Part shown: piece after piece, positions 12,525 through 24,160 of the stretch
Layout: the number at the start of each line of letters is the position of its first letter
Position numbering within the stretch: position 1 is the first letter of the stretch
Origin: Acheta domesticus
Taxonomy: Eukaryota; Arthropoda; Insecta; Orthoptera; Gryllidae
Reading direction: 5' to 3'
DNA length: 64,000 nucleotides
Assembly (NCBI GenBank): GCA_031308135.1
Contig: JAHLJT010000631.1
Location: 219,893,584 to 219,957,583 of the forward strand
Translations under genes and position numbers: made by a program
Notes under the pieces: generated by a model
What the model saw: the letters and a program-made list of their open reading frames with translations, nothing else
What the model was told of the DNA's origin: nothing
Database searches by the model: none

Positions 12525-12901
12525 CTTATTTCGACCATAACGTTCGTCCTTCCTGGCCGGCAATAATAATTATCAGTATTCGGCCCTCGTAGTCGGGCGT
12601 ATGTCACGTTCGCCTGCCTACTTTCTGATCGAGCAGTGAGCGTTGGGAACTGTACGTTCCATGTGAAGTTTTTGGGAAGTTTGACATCACAGTAAGCTTT
12701 ATTCTTCATAGCAATGGTTTCTGAAATGGTGAGCATTCGCGTGTTATCGCAGCACTTGCGAACGCACACAACGTGTTTGCACGGACAAGCCAGGAAGACG
12801 AGGCTGAACTTCCCTTTCAGCGTCGTCCTATCCATGCAGAAGTCTTCCGGCGGGAGCACAAAGTTTTCGGTTGACCCCCCAGCCGCCCTGATCAGCTGCA
12901 T
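12525..12901 (-). CDS. mthl: Methuselah-like GPCR, exon 3 (core of ectodomain)
   Basis: Encodes the centre of the extracellular ligand-binding domain. Residues in order: MQLIRAAGGSTENFVLPP, EDFCMD, FSLVFLACPCKHVVCVRKCC, AYCD, KNFTWNV, ANVTYARL, NYYCRPG, VMVEI. CPC...CVRKCC is the hallmark of the Methuselah ectodomain, and EDFCMD corresponds to the family's (E/D)(Y/F)C(L/V)D block. Two N-glycosylation sequons (NFT, NVT) are visible. The acceptor is TTTGCGCAG before 12901, the donor ATAAG/GTACGT at 12525-12524. The exon is 377 nt: it enters in phase 0, as exon 2 leaves it, and ends with two bases of a split Ser codon completed by exon 4. The initial Met is internal, not a start. Confidence 0.9.
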
Positions 12902-13750
12902 CTGCGCAAAGCAACCAAAGTGAATTCAGACACTATCCAAACTCCCCCTACCTCCAAGTATACTTTTTCTAAAACTAATGAAAACTCTTGAGCAAAACTA
13001 TTTGCCGTTCTAAATTGCCCCCCCCCCCTTTGACTACTTGATTAACACGCTCTCGCTCCAGAATACTACCATGAACTTCGTCACCTCCAGGAATAGCTTA
13101 TCGATGCTCCAAAGTAAGTACATTAATAAGTGTATGTGATTTTTCTGTGACAAATTCCGTAATGCATTTTTTTGTGGGTATGCCAACTTAACGTTAAGTT
13201 AGTGCACCCACGTAACATGTTGTAAATTTTGATGTTCCTTATTGGTAGAAAATTTTTTAATGTGGGTATAAATTAGTTTAAAATTAGAACAAAATTATGG
13301 TATATAATTTTTTGATAAGTGGGTGTGCTAACTATACGGACATCAAAGACACGCGCTGAAAGCGCTAAAGCTGAAGCGTTTTGGAGAAATGTCTCAGAAT
13401 CTTCTAGATGCATTCCGAGACCTATCATCAGGTCCCTTTGTCCTAAGTAGACAAGGCGAGTTGTAATACTATTTTTTTCTCGACTCGTGGACGGGAAGGT
13501 GTCTAACTGTGAAAGATGGCTGAGTCTTGCGGTTCTACCACTTCCGCTGATCCATGTTCTGCCTGGGAGAAATTCTCCGAGGCGGGCGTCTTGGGCATTT
13601 TAGCCTCTAATCCTCACCCCGCGACGACGTCCAAGAACGCCGACGGGCAGGTAACCGGATCCGACCGGTACCCAGTTTGCCTTTACTGCAACTTCCCATT
13701 CAATGCCTGGGTGGGGCTGCCCTGCTGTGTGGGAGATGGATGGATGGACG

Positions 13751-13775
13751 TACACACACACACACACACACACAC
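13751..13775. repeat. (AC)n microsatellite
   Basis: Twelve AC units preceded by an impure TGGATGGA tract. Confidence 0.9.
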
Positions 13776-13884
13776 GGACAAACGCAGATGTCTAGAAGGG
13801 GGGACTATACAGGGATAAATGTGCGGTCATGCACATTGCGCCAAATGAACGAAAAGCTCATCATGGGTCTCCAAACACTTCACA

Positions 13885-13946
13885 GGAGAGTTATGAATAA
13901 TGATAATAATAATAATAATTATTATTATCATTATTCATAACTCTCC
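13885..13946. repeat. perfect 26-bp inverted repeat (hairpin)
   Basis: GGAGAGTTATGAATAATGAT continues to a 26-bp arm that is repeated exactly in inverted sense after a 10-nt AT loop. Mostly A/T, partly (ATA)n, but the GGAGAG/CTCTCC ends show that it is not just a microsatellite folding on itself. Confidence 0.9.
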
Positions 13947-15074
13947 ATTGATCTCAAACTTGCATTTTCGCCACTTTCTTCATTTCAGGGAGATCACTCC
14001 ATTTGTTTTCTTTTCTCTGTCTTTTATTCTGTTTCATTTGACTCCCAGTAACATTCATTACAGTGTAAAATATATTCCGCGAGAAAAAATGAGAAAATGA
14101 ACTTAATTTATAGCCTAGCGGGTGGGAAAACGGTACCAGCAAGTCAACTTTATGTATAATGACACCCCAGGAGGTATCTGGGAGGTACTGGTAATTACCT
14201 AAAAAAACGTATACATCCATCCAACGCTTGCTATTGATAGGTTTACTTGTGAAGAGAATTTCGGATGTTGGGAGACCACGAGAGGTAAGAACCCTTGAAG
14301 AAAGTTCTTCATTGTGTGGTTGAAACTCCATTAACTAGTTGAAGTCGTATTGCGAGTAGGCGTTGGTCACATATCCATCTGGAAATCTCCATCCTTTTTT
14401 AAAGTTTCTAAGGACGATTTTGAGACAATATCATCCTTTTCAAAGTTCTGGCATCGACCTAAGGTCCCTGTGGATAATTTATTTTAGAGTTGGGCATACA
14501 AAAATAATTTTAAAAAATTGTGAAAATCACGTAATTACGAATATTTAGGAAACGTTGCAACAAGCCACAATACTAAGAAAGTTTTAGATGTTAAAAATCA
14601 ACGCCGCGCCGCCTACAAATAAGAGTTTCTAGCACTGATGGCTCTATACCTTTTCCACGACCCGCTTTACTGGCTTTGTACCTACTCACAGAGACGTACT
14701 ATGTTTGCTGAGATAGCATCGAAGGTGTGGAGACCTTAGTGGACGGTGTGTTAGACGACTCCTGTGCCTTAATTGTATAAAAAAATACAAAAAAAAGAAG
14801 AATAGGGCATCTAACAGCAGGTATGCATCCACCAACACTTGTAACATGGAGATCCACATGGGACGAAGAAAACCTCTAGCTGTACATTCACAGGAACAAC
14901 TATTAAATTGAATTCAATATTTTCTGGTAATGAATGAAGAGAGAGGGCCAAAATGAATAGTAAACTGCCCTTCCTCTGAGAGATCATCGATGGAAATAAA
15001 ATAGAACATTATTTACAAAAAGATAAAGATGTGAAAATTAAGATGGTATTTTAAAGTCAAAATTGCGAATTTAC

Positions 15075-15254
15075 CTCAAGAGATCCGTTCATGTACAGGG
15101 ATGCTTCTGTTACCCACAGGGAGGACGTAAGATACCGCTCGCAGGGCTGCTTCTTGTAGAGCACTGTAGCATTCAGCGCTAGAGCCGACAGCTTCGCGAC
15201 TTCTCTACTCGGAGCAACGTGGACATTAGCGTCCATCCACCAGCGATTTTTCTC
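15075..15254 (-). CDS. mthl: Methuselah-like GPCR, exon 2 (ectodomain)
   Basis: Exactly 60 codons, phase 0 at both ends. Encodes EKNRWWMDANVHV..., LALNATVLYKKQPCERY, then EASLYMNGSLE. In Methuselah-family ectodomains a Cys-containing strand is followed by an acidic-Gly-Ser-Leu turn, matched here by NGSLE, which exon 3 then continues to the CMD block. Two sequons (NAT, NGS). Acceptor TTCGTTGTTGCAG, donor CTTGAG/GTAAAT. The match is weaker than for exon 3 because the region varies within the family, but the phase fit on both sides and the signal-exon donor upstream support it. Confidence 0.82.
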
Positions 15255-16234
15255 CTGCAACAACGAAGATTTTTACTTTCGTAATATATGTTTGCGTACA
15301 AAAAGTCGTTTGGCTGCAATCGTAACAGTCCTAAAATCGGTGGAGTTCTATCGGCGTTTTCAGGTCGTCGGAGTTGGAGGATTAGTTAATCCATCTTCAG
15401 GTATATAAGGGGTCTTCGAGAACGCGCTTATTGTGTGCTATTTCATTTGACCTATTGCACAATGGGGGCATCCACCTGCAATTGATTAAAGGTCTTTGAA
15501 AGGATCAATCAGAGCAGCTGAATGCAGGAACTCTCATCCAGGTATTAGCGTAGCCTGATCCAGCTAATTAACTAGCGAACGTCGAACACCACTCACTGTC
15601 GCATCTTACATATTAAACTAGACAACTCTAAAGCAGCACTTACTTCCTCGCCCTTTGTAACGGGTACCTAGTAGTATAATACCGCAATCTCTATTCTTAT
15701 CGACACATCTCATTTTTTTGTAAAAATCTTTACAAATTGTAGAACATTAGGTGCGAAAACTAATTCTTTTCCAAATATCAGCACAAATTCGACAATTAAA
15801 TGCGTTTTTTAACCTTAAAAAATATATTACGACCCAGCAACGGCGACAGCAGTGGCGAGTTTACTTCAGCCAGCGCGGCGTTGTAGCGTTGCGGTGTTGT
15901 CAGTGCGGCGTTGTGAAAAAAATGGTCAATTCGTTTGGCTTAGTGAATATTTTCTTATCAATTATTGCAAAATACGCTCATTCCCATCTCTATACAGAAT
16001 TCAACTTGTTTCTCCGTTAGGGAAGCAAATCTAGAATTTAAGAAAACTGGCACATAATACACTTCTCCCCACAGTACGTCACACACAGCTTTGAGTGTTA
16101 AGTGAAAAAGTTCAAACATGCATTACGCCCCATAGCATTCTAACTGTTTTGCAATTTTTTAAAATACAGAGAATGCGTTGAAAATGGGATCAGTACCACT
16201 GTATTTACCGTTCATTGCTACATATGGGAACAAA
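15255..16234. other. start of receptor intron 1
   Basis: No exon recognised. Receptor intron 1 runs from here to 29685 (14.4 kb) and contains most of the elements listed next. Confidence 0.5.
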
Positions 16235-16737
16235 TTAATGAAACAGTGGTGTTACAAAAGCACATACTTTTCCGCGTTATTAGAAATAGCTATGTAGTAC
16301 TGAAATATGGCACTTTATGCTCTACAAACATCTAAGCTATTATTTGAAAACGTCGAATTCAAACAAGAAGCGAAAAACTCACTATTTCCACCGCAGTGTT
16401 GTTAGAACTATGTGAATTCTACAACTACACAAAAATAGAATACAATAGTTTTGTAAACCTGTATTGGAAAAGAAGCCTGATACCATGGACAACATATAAA
16501 TGCATTCCATAGGGTCATGTCATGATTAGAAAAGAGTGTTCTAAAACCATGCAACAAATACTCTACTTACAACAAATGGTACAGGATTTGGTGGGAAAAC
16601 TAAACAGTTTCATGCAAATATCAACATAAATTAGACAATTATAACTATTTTTCATACAGCCCCATCAGGCCACAGCAATGATACGTAATTTACAGAAATT
16701 CGCGAGCGCAAACGGAATTCCATTTTTGCAGATCCTG
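16235..16737 (-). repeat. dispersed repeat family B, reverse copy
   Basis: Starts with the inverted terminus (CAGTGGTGTTACAAAAGCAC) and follows family B backwards: ATACTTTTCCGCGTTATT, CTATGTGAATTCTACAACTA, AGGCCACAGCAATGATACG, GAATTCCATTTTTGC. It abuts the plus-orientation family A copy at 16743. Confidence 0.75.
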
Positions 16738-16742
16738 CCTAC

Positions 16743-18192
16743 TATAACTTTGCCTATACTATAAGTACGTATATTGTAGGGAAAGTTATGTAATGCTGGG
16801 CAAAAAACGGCCGGATTTTCGGCAGAAAAACTCTTATTACAAGGCCCTGGTAACGAAAAAGTGGATAAATCCAGTTGCTAAATTAAGAAAAAATAATCTC
16901 CTAACACGTGGTGCAGCCTGAATCCCTATTTTCTGGGTCCTTGATACCGGAAACCCAATTGAAAGCAAAACGTCCGTACGTCCGTACGTCCGTCTGTCCG
17001 TACGTTCGTCCGGCTGTCTGTGAAGAACGCTAGCGACTAAACCGTTCAGTTGATTTTTTACAAAATTGATACTCCCTGATCGATCTGAATATTCTCGCGG
17101 CCCCTTTAATTTGAAACCGATATTTTATTTTTGGAGGGTACTTTATAGGAAGCCTCTGGGACATTCTCAAACTTTTCAAAAAAATGGCGCCAACAATTTT
17201 GACTAAGTTTTGTTGGATAGTCTGAAGGTCATTTACGAGAACAGCGTAGGTCTTATGTCGGTTAAAAACTCTGAATTTTCAAAAATTCCAAAAGTTTGAA
17301 TTTTTGTCGGCGCCTTCCTCCAACTACGAAATTGCAGATAGAGATTTTTCCTCCAAATAAAATGTCTTCTCCAAAGTAAGTTCTTTCATTAAGGTCATGT
17401 ACATTGTTTTGAAAATTTTAGTAGTTTTTGGACAATATTGCGTGCAATATGTGCAATTTTAAAAAATTACAAAAACAAGATTTTCTCAAAAATGGCTCAA
17501 ACTTTTTTCTTTAAACTTTTGGTAGAGATAGTACTAAACGTACTCTATGAGATGACATAAGTTTTGTTTTTTTCCAAAATTGCAGTTTTATTTTTTTATT
17601 TGCCTCTCACGTTGTTAATATTGACATTAGCGTTGATTTTTTGACATTATTATATTAATGAGTACATGAGCTTTAAATAATCCCAAGTAAAGTTTCTCGA
17701 GAACTCAACCGCTTTCTGTGAAAACTAGCTCAAAATTCCGCATTTTCAGAAACGCTCAAACGCCATTTTCTCATAAATGGTTCCAATATTTTTCTCCAAA
17801 CGTTTGGAGCGGATAGTACTAATTGCACTCCTCTTTAATATGATGTAAGTTTCATTTTGGGATTTTTTTTTTCAAAAATTAAACAAATAATTCTTTTGAA
17901 AGGTTTCTCAAATCTTTAATATGAACATTACCAGCAATTTGTGAACATTATTATATTATGAATGTTAGTGCTTCAAACGACTTCAAATGAAGTTTATTGA
18001 AAACTCAAAAATTGTCTGTGAAAAAGAGCTTTAAATTTTCGCATTTTTAGTAGCGCTTAAAGCGCCATTTTCTTAAAAACGGCTACAAATTTTTAAAAGA
18101 AAATTGCCATTTAAGATGAGGTTTTGTTGTTTTGTAATATTAAAATATTAATGTTTCCGTTCTACCATTAGGAAACCGAAAAATTAGGAAAA

Positions 18193-18246
<54 letters not shown>

Positions 18247-18275
18247 CTTTGGTGGCGATAGATAGCAGCTGGTTT
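16743..18275 (+). repeat. dispersed repeat family A, copy 3
   Basis: Plus-orientation copy beginning near GTAGGGAAAGTTATGTAATG. The impure GTCCGTACGTCC... tract is at 16973-17010, followed by GCTAGCGACTAAACCGTTC. The module motif (AAANGGCT(C/A)(C/A)AA...TTT) recurs near 17486, 17771 and 18075, about 290-300 bp apart. The right end, with GTACTTTGGTGGCGATAGAT, is cut off near 18275. A 48-nt A tract interrupts it. Confidence 0.8.
18196..18243. repeat. poly(A) tract of 48
   Basis: Pure A run inside family A where other copies read GAAAATG(A/T)(C/A)A(A/G)AAAAATGTAC, so it appears to be an expansion of a short native A run rather than a retroposon tail. Confidence 0.9.
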
Positions 18276-18748
18276 TCTCAATATTTATCAAATCTATATC
18301 TTCAAATAAGTTCACGCTTAATTTGAAAATACGGGTAGTTTTTCTATAATTTCATGACAAACATATGTAGTAGACCGCTGCAAATTGACTGCACTTCAGA
18401 CAGCCGGATGTGTGATAAATTAGAATTTGCAATTTTGTATGTTACATCTTTGTTCGTTTTTACATTCGACCGTTTGTTATACATTTACACATTAATCGTT
18501 AAAGAAATAATTTATTTTCAAATATTGGTAGTAAAATTGCTAGCTTTTTAAGGGAGTATCGATAATGCAGAAACGCAACAATTGAATTCCGTTCCGCTGT
18601 CGCGAATTTCTGTGAATTACGTGTCATTGTTGTGACTTGATAGAACTTTACTTCAGACTTTTTTCCAATACCAGTCTACAAAACTTTGTATTATATTTTT
18701 ATGCAGTTGTGGAATTCACATAGTTTTGACAACACTAGGATGGAAATA

Positions 18749-18802
18749 GTGAGATGTTCGCACTGCGTAAGATATATATCTTACGCAGTGCGAACATCTC
18801 AC
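18749..18802. repeat. 54-bp perfect palindrome
   Basis: Arms of 27 bp with no loop, centred between 18775 and 18776 (GATATA|TATATC region). The outer 12 bp of the left arm (GTGAGATGTTCG) are host family B sequence; the inner part is the MITE terminal repeat CACTGCGTAAGATATATA. The palindrome therefore copies the host-element junction in inverted sense. Confidence 0.95.
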
Positions 18803-19089
18803 ATAGGTGTGTTCACTCCTAGTGTAAAACTGAAGCTCATGTGAGGCTAGTTTCACAGTTCTGGCATATAAGTGCCGCGATCTTTGGGTCTCATTTGGGC
18901 AACGTCCTGATTGGTCGTGTAATGTGTAATAGCCACAGTTTCAGATGTCGTCTTAAGATGTATATCTTACACGCGACCCAAACCGATCGTGCGCACCGTA
19001 CGGACAAGCGAGGAACTAGCCTCGAATCTGGCTTCAGAAAATTTGTCCCAAAGGCGGCTAGTTAACACACCTATATATCTTACACCGTG
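18761..19089. mobile_element. MITE with CAC(T/G)G(C/T)GTAAGATATATA ends
   Basis: The left terminus CACTGCGTAAGATATATA and the inverted right terminus CACGGTGTAAGATATATA agree, and both continue into GGTGTGTT on the inner side once the left palindromic extension (about 27 bp) is skipped. No coding content. It splits a family B copy that is uninterrupted at 1995-2575. I could not read a clean target-site duplication, so superfamily is open; CAC starts are usual in CACTA/Transib-like groups. Confidence 0.7.
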
Positions 19090-19379
19090 GTTGATCGCTT
19101 CTTGGTTCGAACTGGACGTTTTCAAAAAATACCAAAGGTGTTAGTAGGGCAGAAAGTACAATATTTCAATCCTCCATAGCTGCTTCCAATAATACGGGAA
19201 GGTATGTGCTGTTGTAATCACCACTAGTTTCAAATATTTGAAAATAAATAATTTATTGAAAATGAATAATCAAAGATGGAAAGTAAGAAACGAAGAAAAA
19301 TAATGAACAAAACTGCACATTCCAATTTACGACGCATCAAGCTTTCTGAAGAGCAGTAAATATGCAGTGGACTATTACG

Positions 19380-20648
19380 TTTCTCGGGAAATTATAGAAA
19401 AACTACTCATAGTATATTCAAAAAATTCAATATGACCTTATTTGAAGCTCTGTTTTTGATGAGCACTATTTCATTCAGAAAAAGAATTGTAACTGCACAA
19501 TGTAGTTGTAGAAAGAGGCCGAAAATATTTTAATTTTTTACAATTTTTTGGCAAAATTAAGCATTTCAACGAACATGAAACCTGCTCCATTCTCTTTATC
19601 TTCCTTTATGCTATCTCAGGTCCCAATTTCATTAAAAAACGTGTGGTTTTTAAGAAAAAATCGTTTAAAGAAAAAAAATGCTATGTCTATGTTTGACACA
19701 ATTGTTCGAAAAAAATACTTATGTTTTTGGAAAATCGAACATGACCTTATTTGAAGACCTGTTTTTTATGAACACATTTCATTAAGAAAAGAAAAGTATC
19801 TTCATAATTACAAATTTCATTAAGAAAAGAAAAGTATCTTCATAATTACAAATTTCATTAAGAAAAGAAAAGTATCTTCATAATTGTAGTTGTAGGAAGG
19901 TGCCAAAACAAATTTGAATTTTTTCAATTTTCGAAAATTCAGGTTTTTCAACCAACGTGAGACGAACCCTTATCTCTTAAATGACATTCATACTATCCAA
20001 CAACAAAATTTAGTCAAGATTGTTGGGGCCATTTTTTGAAAATTTTGAAAATGACCCAGAGGTTTCATATAAAAAATACTCCAAAATTGAAATATCGGTT
20101 TCAAATTCAAGGATCCGCGAGATCATTCAGATCAATCGAGGAGTATCAATTTTGGAGAAAATCGGCTGTACGATTTAGTCGCTAGCGTTGTTCACAGACA
20201 GACGGACGAACGGACGGACGGACCGACAGACGTTTTGCTTTCAATTGGTTTTTCGGTATCAAGGACCCACAAAATAGAGATTCCGGGTGCACCACGTGTG
20301 AGGTTTCTTTCTTAATTTAGCAACTGGATTTATCCACTTTTTTTACCAGGGCCCTGTAATAAGAGTTTTTCTGCCAAAAATCCGCCGTTTTTTCGCGCAG
20401 CATTACGTAACTTTCATACGGGACAGTAAAAATTGGAACCATTTCTGAGAAAATAAATGTTTAAAATTTAAAAATTGCCTATGCACGCAATTTTTTATGT
20501 AAAAATTACGGAAAAATATGCATTTTCAAAAAAGGAAACATTACCTTATTTGAAGACTTTTTTGATGAACACTTATCATTAAGAACAAAAATCTTCACAT
20601 ATTGTAGTTGTAGGAAGCCGCCGAAAAAAATTTCAATTTTTTCAAAAA
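19380..20648 (-). repeat. dispersed repeat family A, copy 4
   Basis: Reverse-orientation copy with GTCGCTAGCGTTGTTCACAG and an impure ACGGACGGACGG tract at 20178-20232, then TTTTTCGGTATCAAGGACCC and CGCGCAGCATTACGTAACTT. It meets copy 5 head-on near 20648, forming a large inverted pair. Confidence 0.8.
19776..19889. repeat. 38-bp tandem triplication
   Basis: Three head-to-tail copies of a 38-bp unit starting ATTTCATTAAGAAAAGAAAA at 19776, 19814 and 19852; the first two units are identical and the third diverges only at its end. Other family A copies have one. Confidence 0.92.
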
Positions 20649-22409
20649 ATCAAAAGCTTGAAATTTTGTCCGGCTTTTTCCGATTTCAAAATTGAAGATA
20701 CTAGATTTTTCTTTAAAGTTAATTTTTTTCTAACAGTTAAATCTGAAACTTTTGGTAGTTATCGCACAATATGTCGTGCAATATGTGCAATATTAAAAAA
20801 TAAAAAATATTATTTTCTCGGAAACGGTTCAAACTTTTTTCTTTAAACTCTTGGTAGGGATAATGCTATATGTACTGAGATTACATAAACGTCATATTGC
20901 TCCATTTTCTTTCTTCTTCTTTCGTTTGGGTCATCCAGGGACCACGCACCAATTTCATTGCTTCTTCCTTTGTCCTTCTTTCTTCTTCCTCCAGTAGTCT
21001 ATTCTTTTGTTTTTTCAAAAATTACAAACATGTAATTTGTATGTTTTGTCTGTCACGTCGTTAATATATTACATTAGTGGCTATTTGTTCTCATTATTGC
21101 ATTTATGAGTACATATACCTTGAATTATGTCTTATAAAGATCCTCGAAAACTCAAAAATTATCTGTGAAAATGTACTCAAACATTCTCATTTTCAGAAAC
21201 GCTTCAAACGCCATTTTATGAAAAACGGTTCTAATTTTTTACTTTTCCAAATACATACGTATATACGAAGTAATATACGTATTATAGGGAAAGTTATGTA
21301 ATGCTGCCTGAAAAAACTGGCAAATTTTCAACAGGAAAATATTCATTGCCGGGCCCTGACAACGAAAAAGTGGATAAAATCAGATACTAAATTAAGAAAA
21401 AAGTCCCCTAACACGTGGTGTAGCCAGAATCCCTGTTTTGTATGTCTTTGATACCGAAAACCAATTGCAAAGAAAACGTCCCTCTTTCCGTCCGTCCGTC
21501 TGTCCGTGAACATCACTAGCGCCTAAACCACTTGTAGGATTTTTTCCAAGTTGAAGAAACCCTCGACCATTATGGCTCTAGTCAAACTTTGAGATTTGAA
21601 AACTCCTCAAACTTTGAGTGTACTTTACATGTAACCCTCGAATATTTTCAAAATTTTCTCAAAAACGACTCCAAATTTTTTCTTTTAATTTCTTGTAGAC
21701 ATAGAGTAAAATACACTTTTAAAGATGGCGTAAGTCAAGTCTGATTTTCACGGTTAACTATGAGTTTTCGAAAATTTTATTCGGCGTCTTCCTACAACTA
21801 CAAAATTGAAAATAGAGATTTGTTCTTAAAATGAAGTTTGTTCTACATGATTAGTTCTTTCATGAAGGTCGGGTACATGATTTTGAAAATTTTAGTAATT
21901 TTTTCGCAATATTGCGTGCAATATGTACAATTTAAAAAAATTACAAAAACAAGATTTTCTCAAAAACAGCTCCAATGTTTTTCTTTAAACTTTTGGTACG
22001 GATAGTCCTGTGTACTCTGTGAGATCACGTAAACGCCATATTGCTCTATTCTTGTTTTTACAGAATTGTAATTTTTTGACTTGTCTCTCAAGTCGTTAAT
22101 ATTTACATTAGTAGCGATTTGTTCACATTATTACATTTATGAGTGATTATGATTTAAGTAATGTCGAGTAAAGTTTCTCGAAAACTCTGTGTTTTAGTAT
22201 TCTGTGTTCTTTAATATTCTAAAATTAATATTTCCGATCTTCCATTAGGAAACCGAAAAATTATGAAAATGTCAAAAAATGTACTTTCGACGACGATAGA
22301 TGGCAGCTGACAATAACACGTGGAAATTTCGAGTACCTAGCCCAACCCAAGTAAATAGAAAACTAATACGGGCAAGTCTGTGCCATTCTGTTGCACCACT
22401 AGTTTAAAT
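20649..22409 (+). repeat. dispersed repeat family A, copy 5 (long)
   Basis: Plus orientation, with the TACG-rich near-palindrome at 21254-21290, the GTCCGTCCGTCTGTCCGTG tract near 21487 and CACTAGCGCCTAAACCAC near 21513. The 3' end reads GTCTGTGCCATTCTGTTGC followed by ACCACTAGT. This is the most complete right half in the window. It carries a ~96-bp insertion at 20906-21001. Confidence 0.8.
20906..21001. repeat. ~96-bp insertion inside family A copy 5
   Basis: Other copies read CATATTGCTCTATTC(T)TTTGTTTTT without break; here that block is split by a pyrimidine-rich piece containing GGGTCATCCAGGGACCACGC. CTCCATT on the left and GTCTATT on the right could be a diverged short target duplication. 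Source unknown. Confidence 0.55.
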
Positions 22410-22835
22410 GTCTTTCACGTCGGTAATATGAACATTTTCAACTATTTGTTTACATTATTGCTCATTATTGTAACGGGAAATGCTTTAAATTAATTCCAAT
22501 GAAGTTTTCCAATAACTCAAAAGTTTTCTTTTAAAAGAGCTTGAAATTTTGCATTAACAAAAACGCTTATTCACCATTTTGTTGAAATCTTCTCAAAATG
22601 TTTGAACGAAAATTTCCATATAGGACAACTTTTTACTATTTTTTATTATTTTAATAGTGATATGACGGTTATACCATCAGGAAAGCAAAAAAATTGGGAA
22701 AGTAAAAAAAATATTATTTGGGTGGCGATAGATGGGAGTCGGCAGGATGAAGAACACTGTGAAGCTAGCCAGACCAAAGTAGTAAACTACCTAGTGTGAG
22801 AAAGCGTGTGCCATCCCTTTGCAGCACTAGTTAGT
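22410..22835 (+). repeat. dispersed repeat family A, copy 6 (3' part)
   Basis: Second family A 3' end directly following copy 5, a different subfamily: GGTGGCGATAGATGGGAGTC, CTAGTGTGAGAAAGCGTGTG, ending CAGCACTAGT. The same AGTGTGAGAAAG variant closes copy 7 at 29 kb. Confidence 0.7.
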
Positions 22836-24160
22836 TGTATAAGGTAAATCATAAATGTAAATCAATAAACACGACCTCTCTCAAATTATATTTTGGATAT
22901 TTTAGGGCAATATATTGTTGAAACACTGTTTTAATTTTGAACATCGAAATTTTGAAACGTCTATTTTGGTTGTCGACTTCGCAATTTTAATTGGATAATG
23001 CTGATGTATGGCATTTTATTTTTATTGTGCTTAGGGAGGCAAGAAACCTTCAAAGAGGAATCTTATACAATTTTATGGCAAATATAATGGCATATGGTCA
23101 CTAAGTTCATAAATTATGTCTTTAAAGATAAACTCTACGTTGTATCAAAAGCTCCTATTCATTAAGTAGTTGCATCCAATGGGAGAGCAGCCAGTGATTA
23201 AAACTATATTTTTAATAAAACATACATTTCTTTAATCACTATCATTTTCAAATATTTCTCAAAAATTATTCCTGCACCGTAATTAATATCTACTCTAATC
23301 TTAAAATCTTCTAATCCCATTAGCAAATATTTCTATACCGTCCTGATTGAAACAGTTGATATATTAATAAATAGACATGTAAATCTTTAAGTATAAGTAT
23401 TCAGTGAATATTTAACACGTAGTCACGCTGGTGTACTACATACATCATTGTGGCAAGAAGTTAGATTTTCCCTGTCGGAAATTACTGGAAATCTTACGTT
23501 TGGCGTCATTGATGTGTGGCAAAATCTGCGCAACCACTTCCATGGCACAATTTATTGCGGGAAAAGGGAAAATTTCATAAACGTATATTCTTAGAAAATG
23601 CGCGAAAAAAATATGAAGAAGGAAGGTAAAAGAAGTATTTAGTTTTCAGAAAGACATAATATTAATCGTTATGCTCAGAGAAGGGTGAATGCTGTCATCC
23701 TACTAATAGCCCAAAAATATTGAATCGTTGAATTCGGAAACACACGAAGAAGGCATTTTGAGGCACCAGTAGTTATTATACTAGTATTAAAAATGGAATT
23801 GTTTTCACACAAATGTATTGTGTACAAATAATTTTCGTCATGATTTTTATTTACACATTTTGTAAATTAAATTGTTATCTGTAGAAGATATTACTCACAC
23901 AGCCAGAAAAACTTTAAAAAGTGTACTAAAACTGAAAAAAGTTTAACAGAAGTTCTAACAAATAAATTTCATAGGAAACATAATGTTATTAAAATCTCTT
24001 TTAACTACGTTCAACTAAACTTCTTTCTATTGCCATTTTTTAAATTTACTAACGTATTATGTATTTATTTGGCATTTGGTGTCGGGTTTATCCAAATTAT
24101 GCCGTCCAGCAGTGTTCACAGTCCGGGGCCCTGTTATTCATTTCTTAAAAACTACACATA
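22836..24160. other. intronic stretch, nothing recognised
   Basis: AT-rich; no exon, terminal repeat or transposase block seen. Confidence 0.4.

Larger units (their letters stand above)
12902..15074. other. receptor intron 2
   Basis: 2.2 kb intron. It holds the CA tract at 13751 and the hairpin at 13885. The segment 13516-13800 on the plus strand is open for 100 codons and comparatively GC-rich, but I recognise nothing in it, and part of the frame is the CA microsatellite. Confidence 0.6.
18330..19235 (+). repeat. dispersed repeat family B, MITE-interrupted copy
   Basis: Plus-orientation copy nearly parallel to 1995-2575, split by the MITE at 18761-19089. It resumes with GCTTCTTGGTTCGAACTGGA and ends TATGTGCTGTTGTAATCAC followed by CACTAGT. 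Confidence 0.8.

Noticed and set aside
13516..13818. 100-codon plus-strand frame starting with ATG
   Set aside because: Runs into the CA microsatellite and lacks a family pattern; lies in a receptor intron on the opposite strand.
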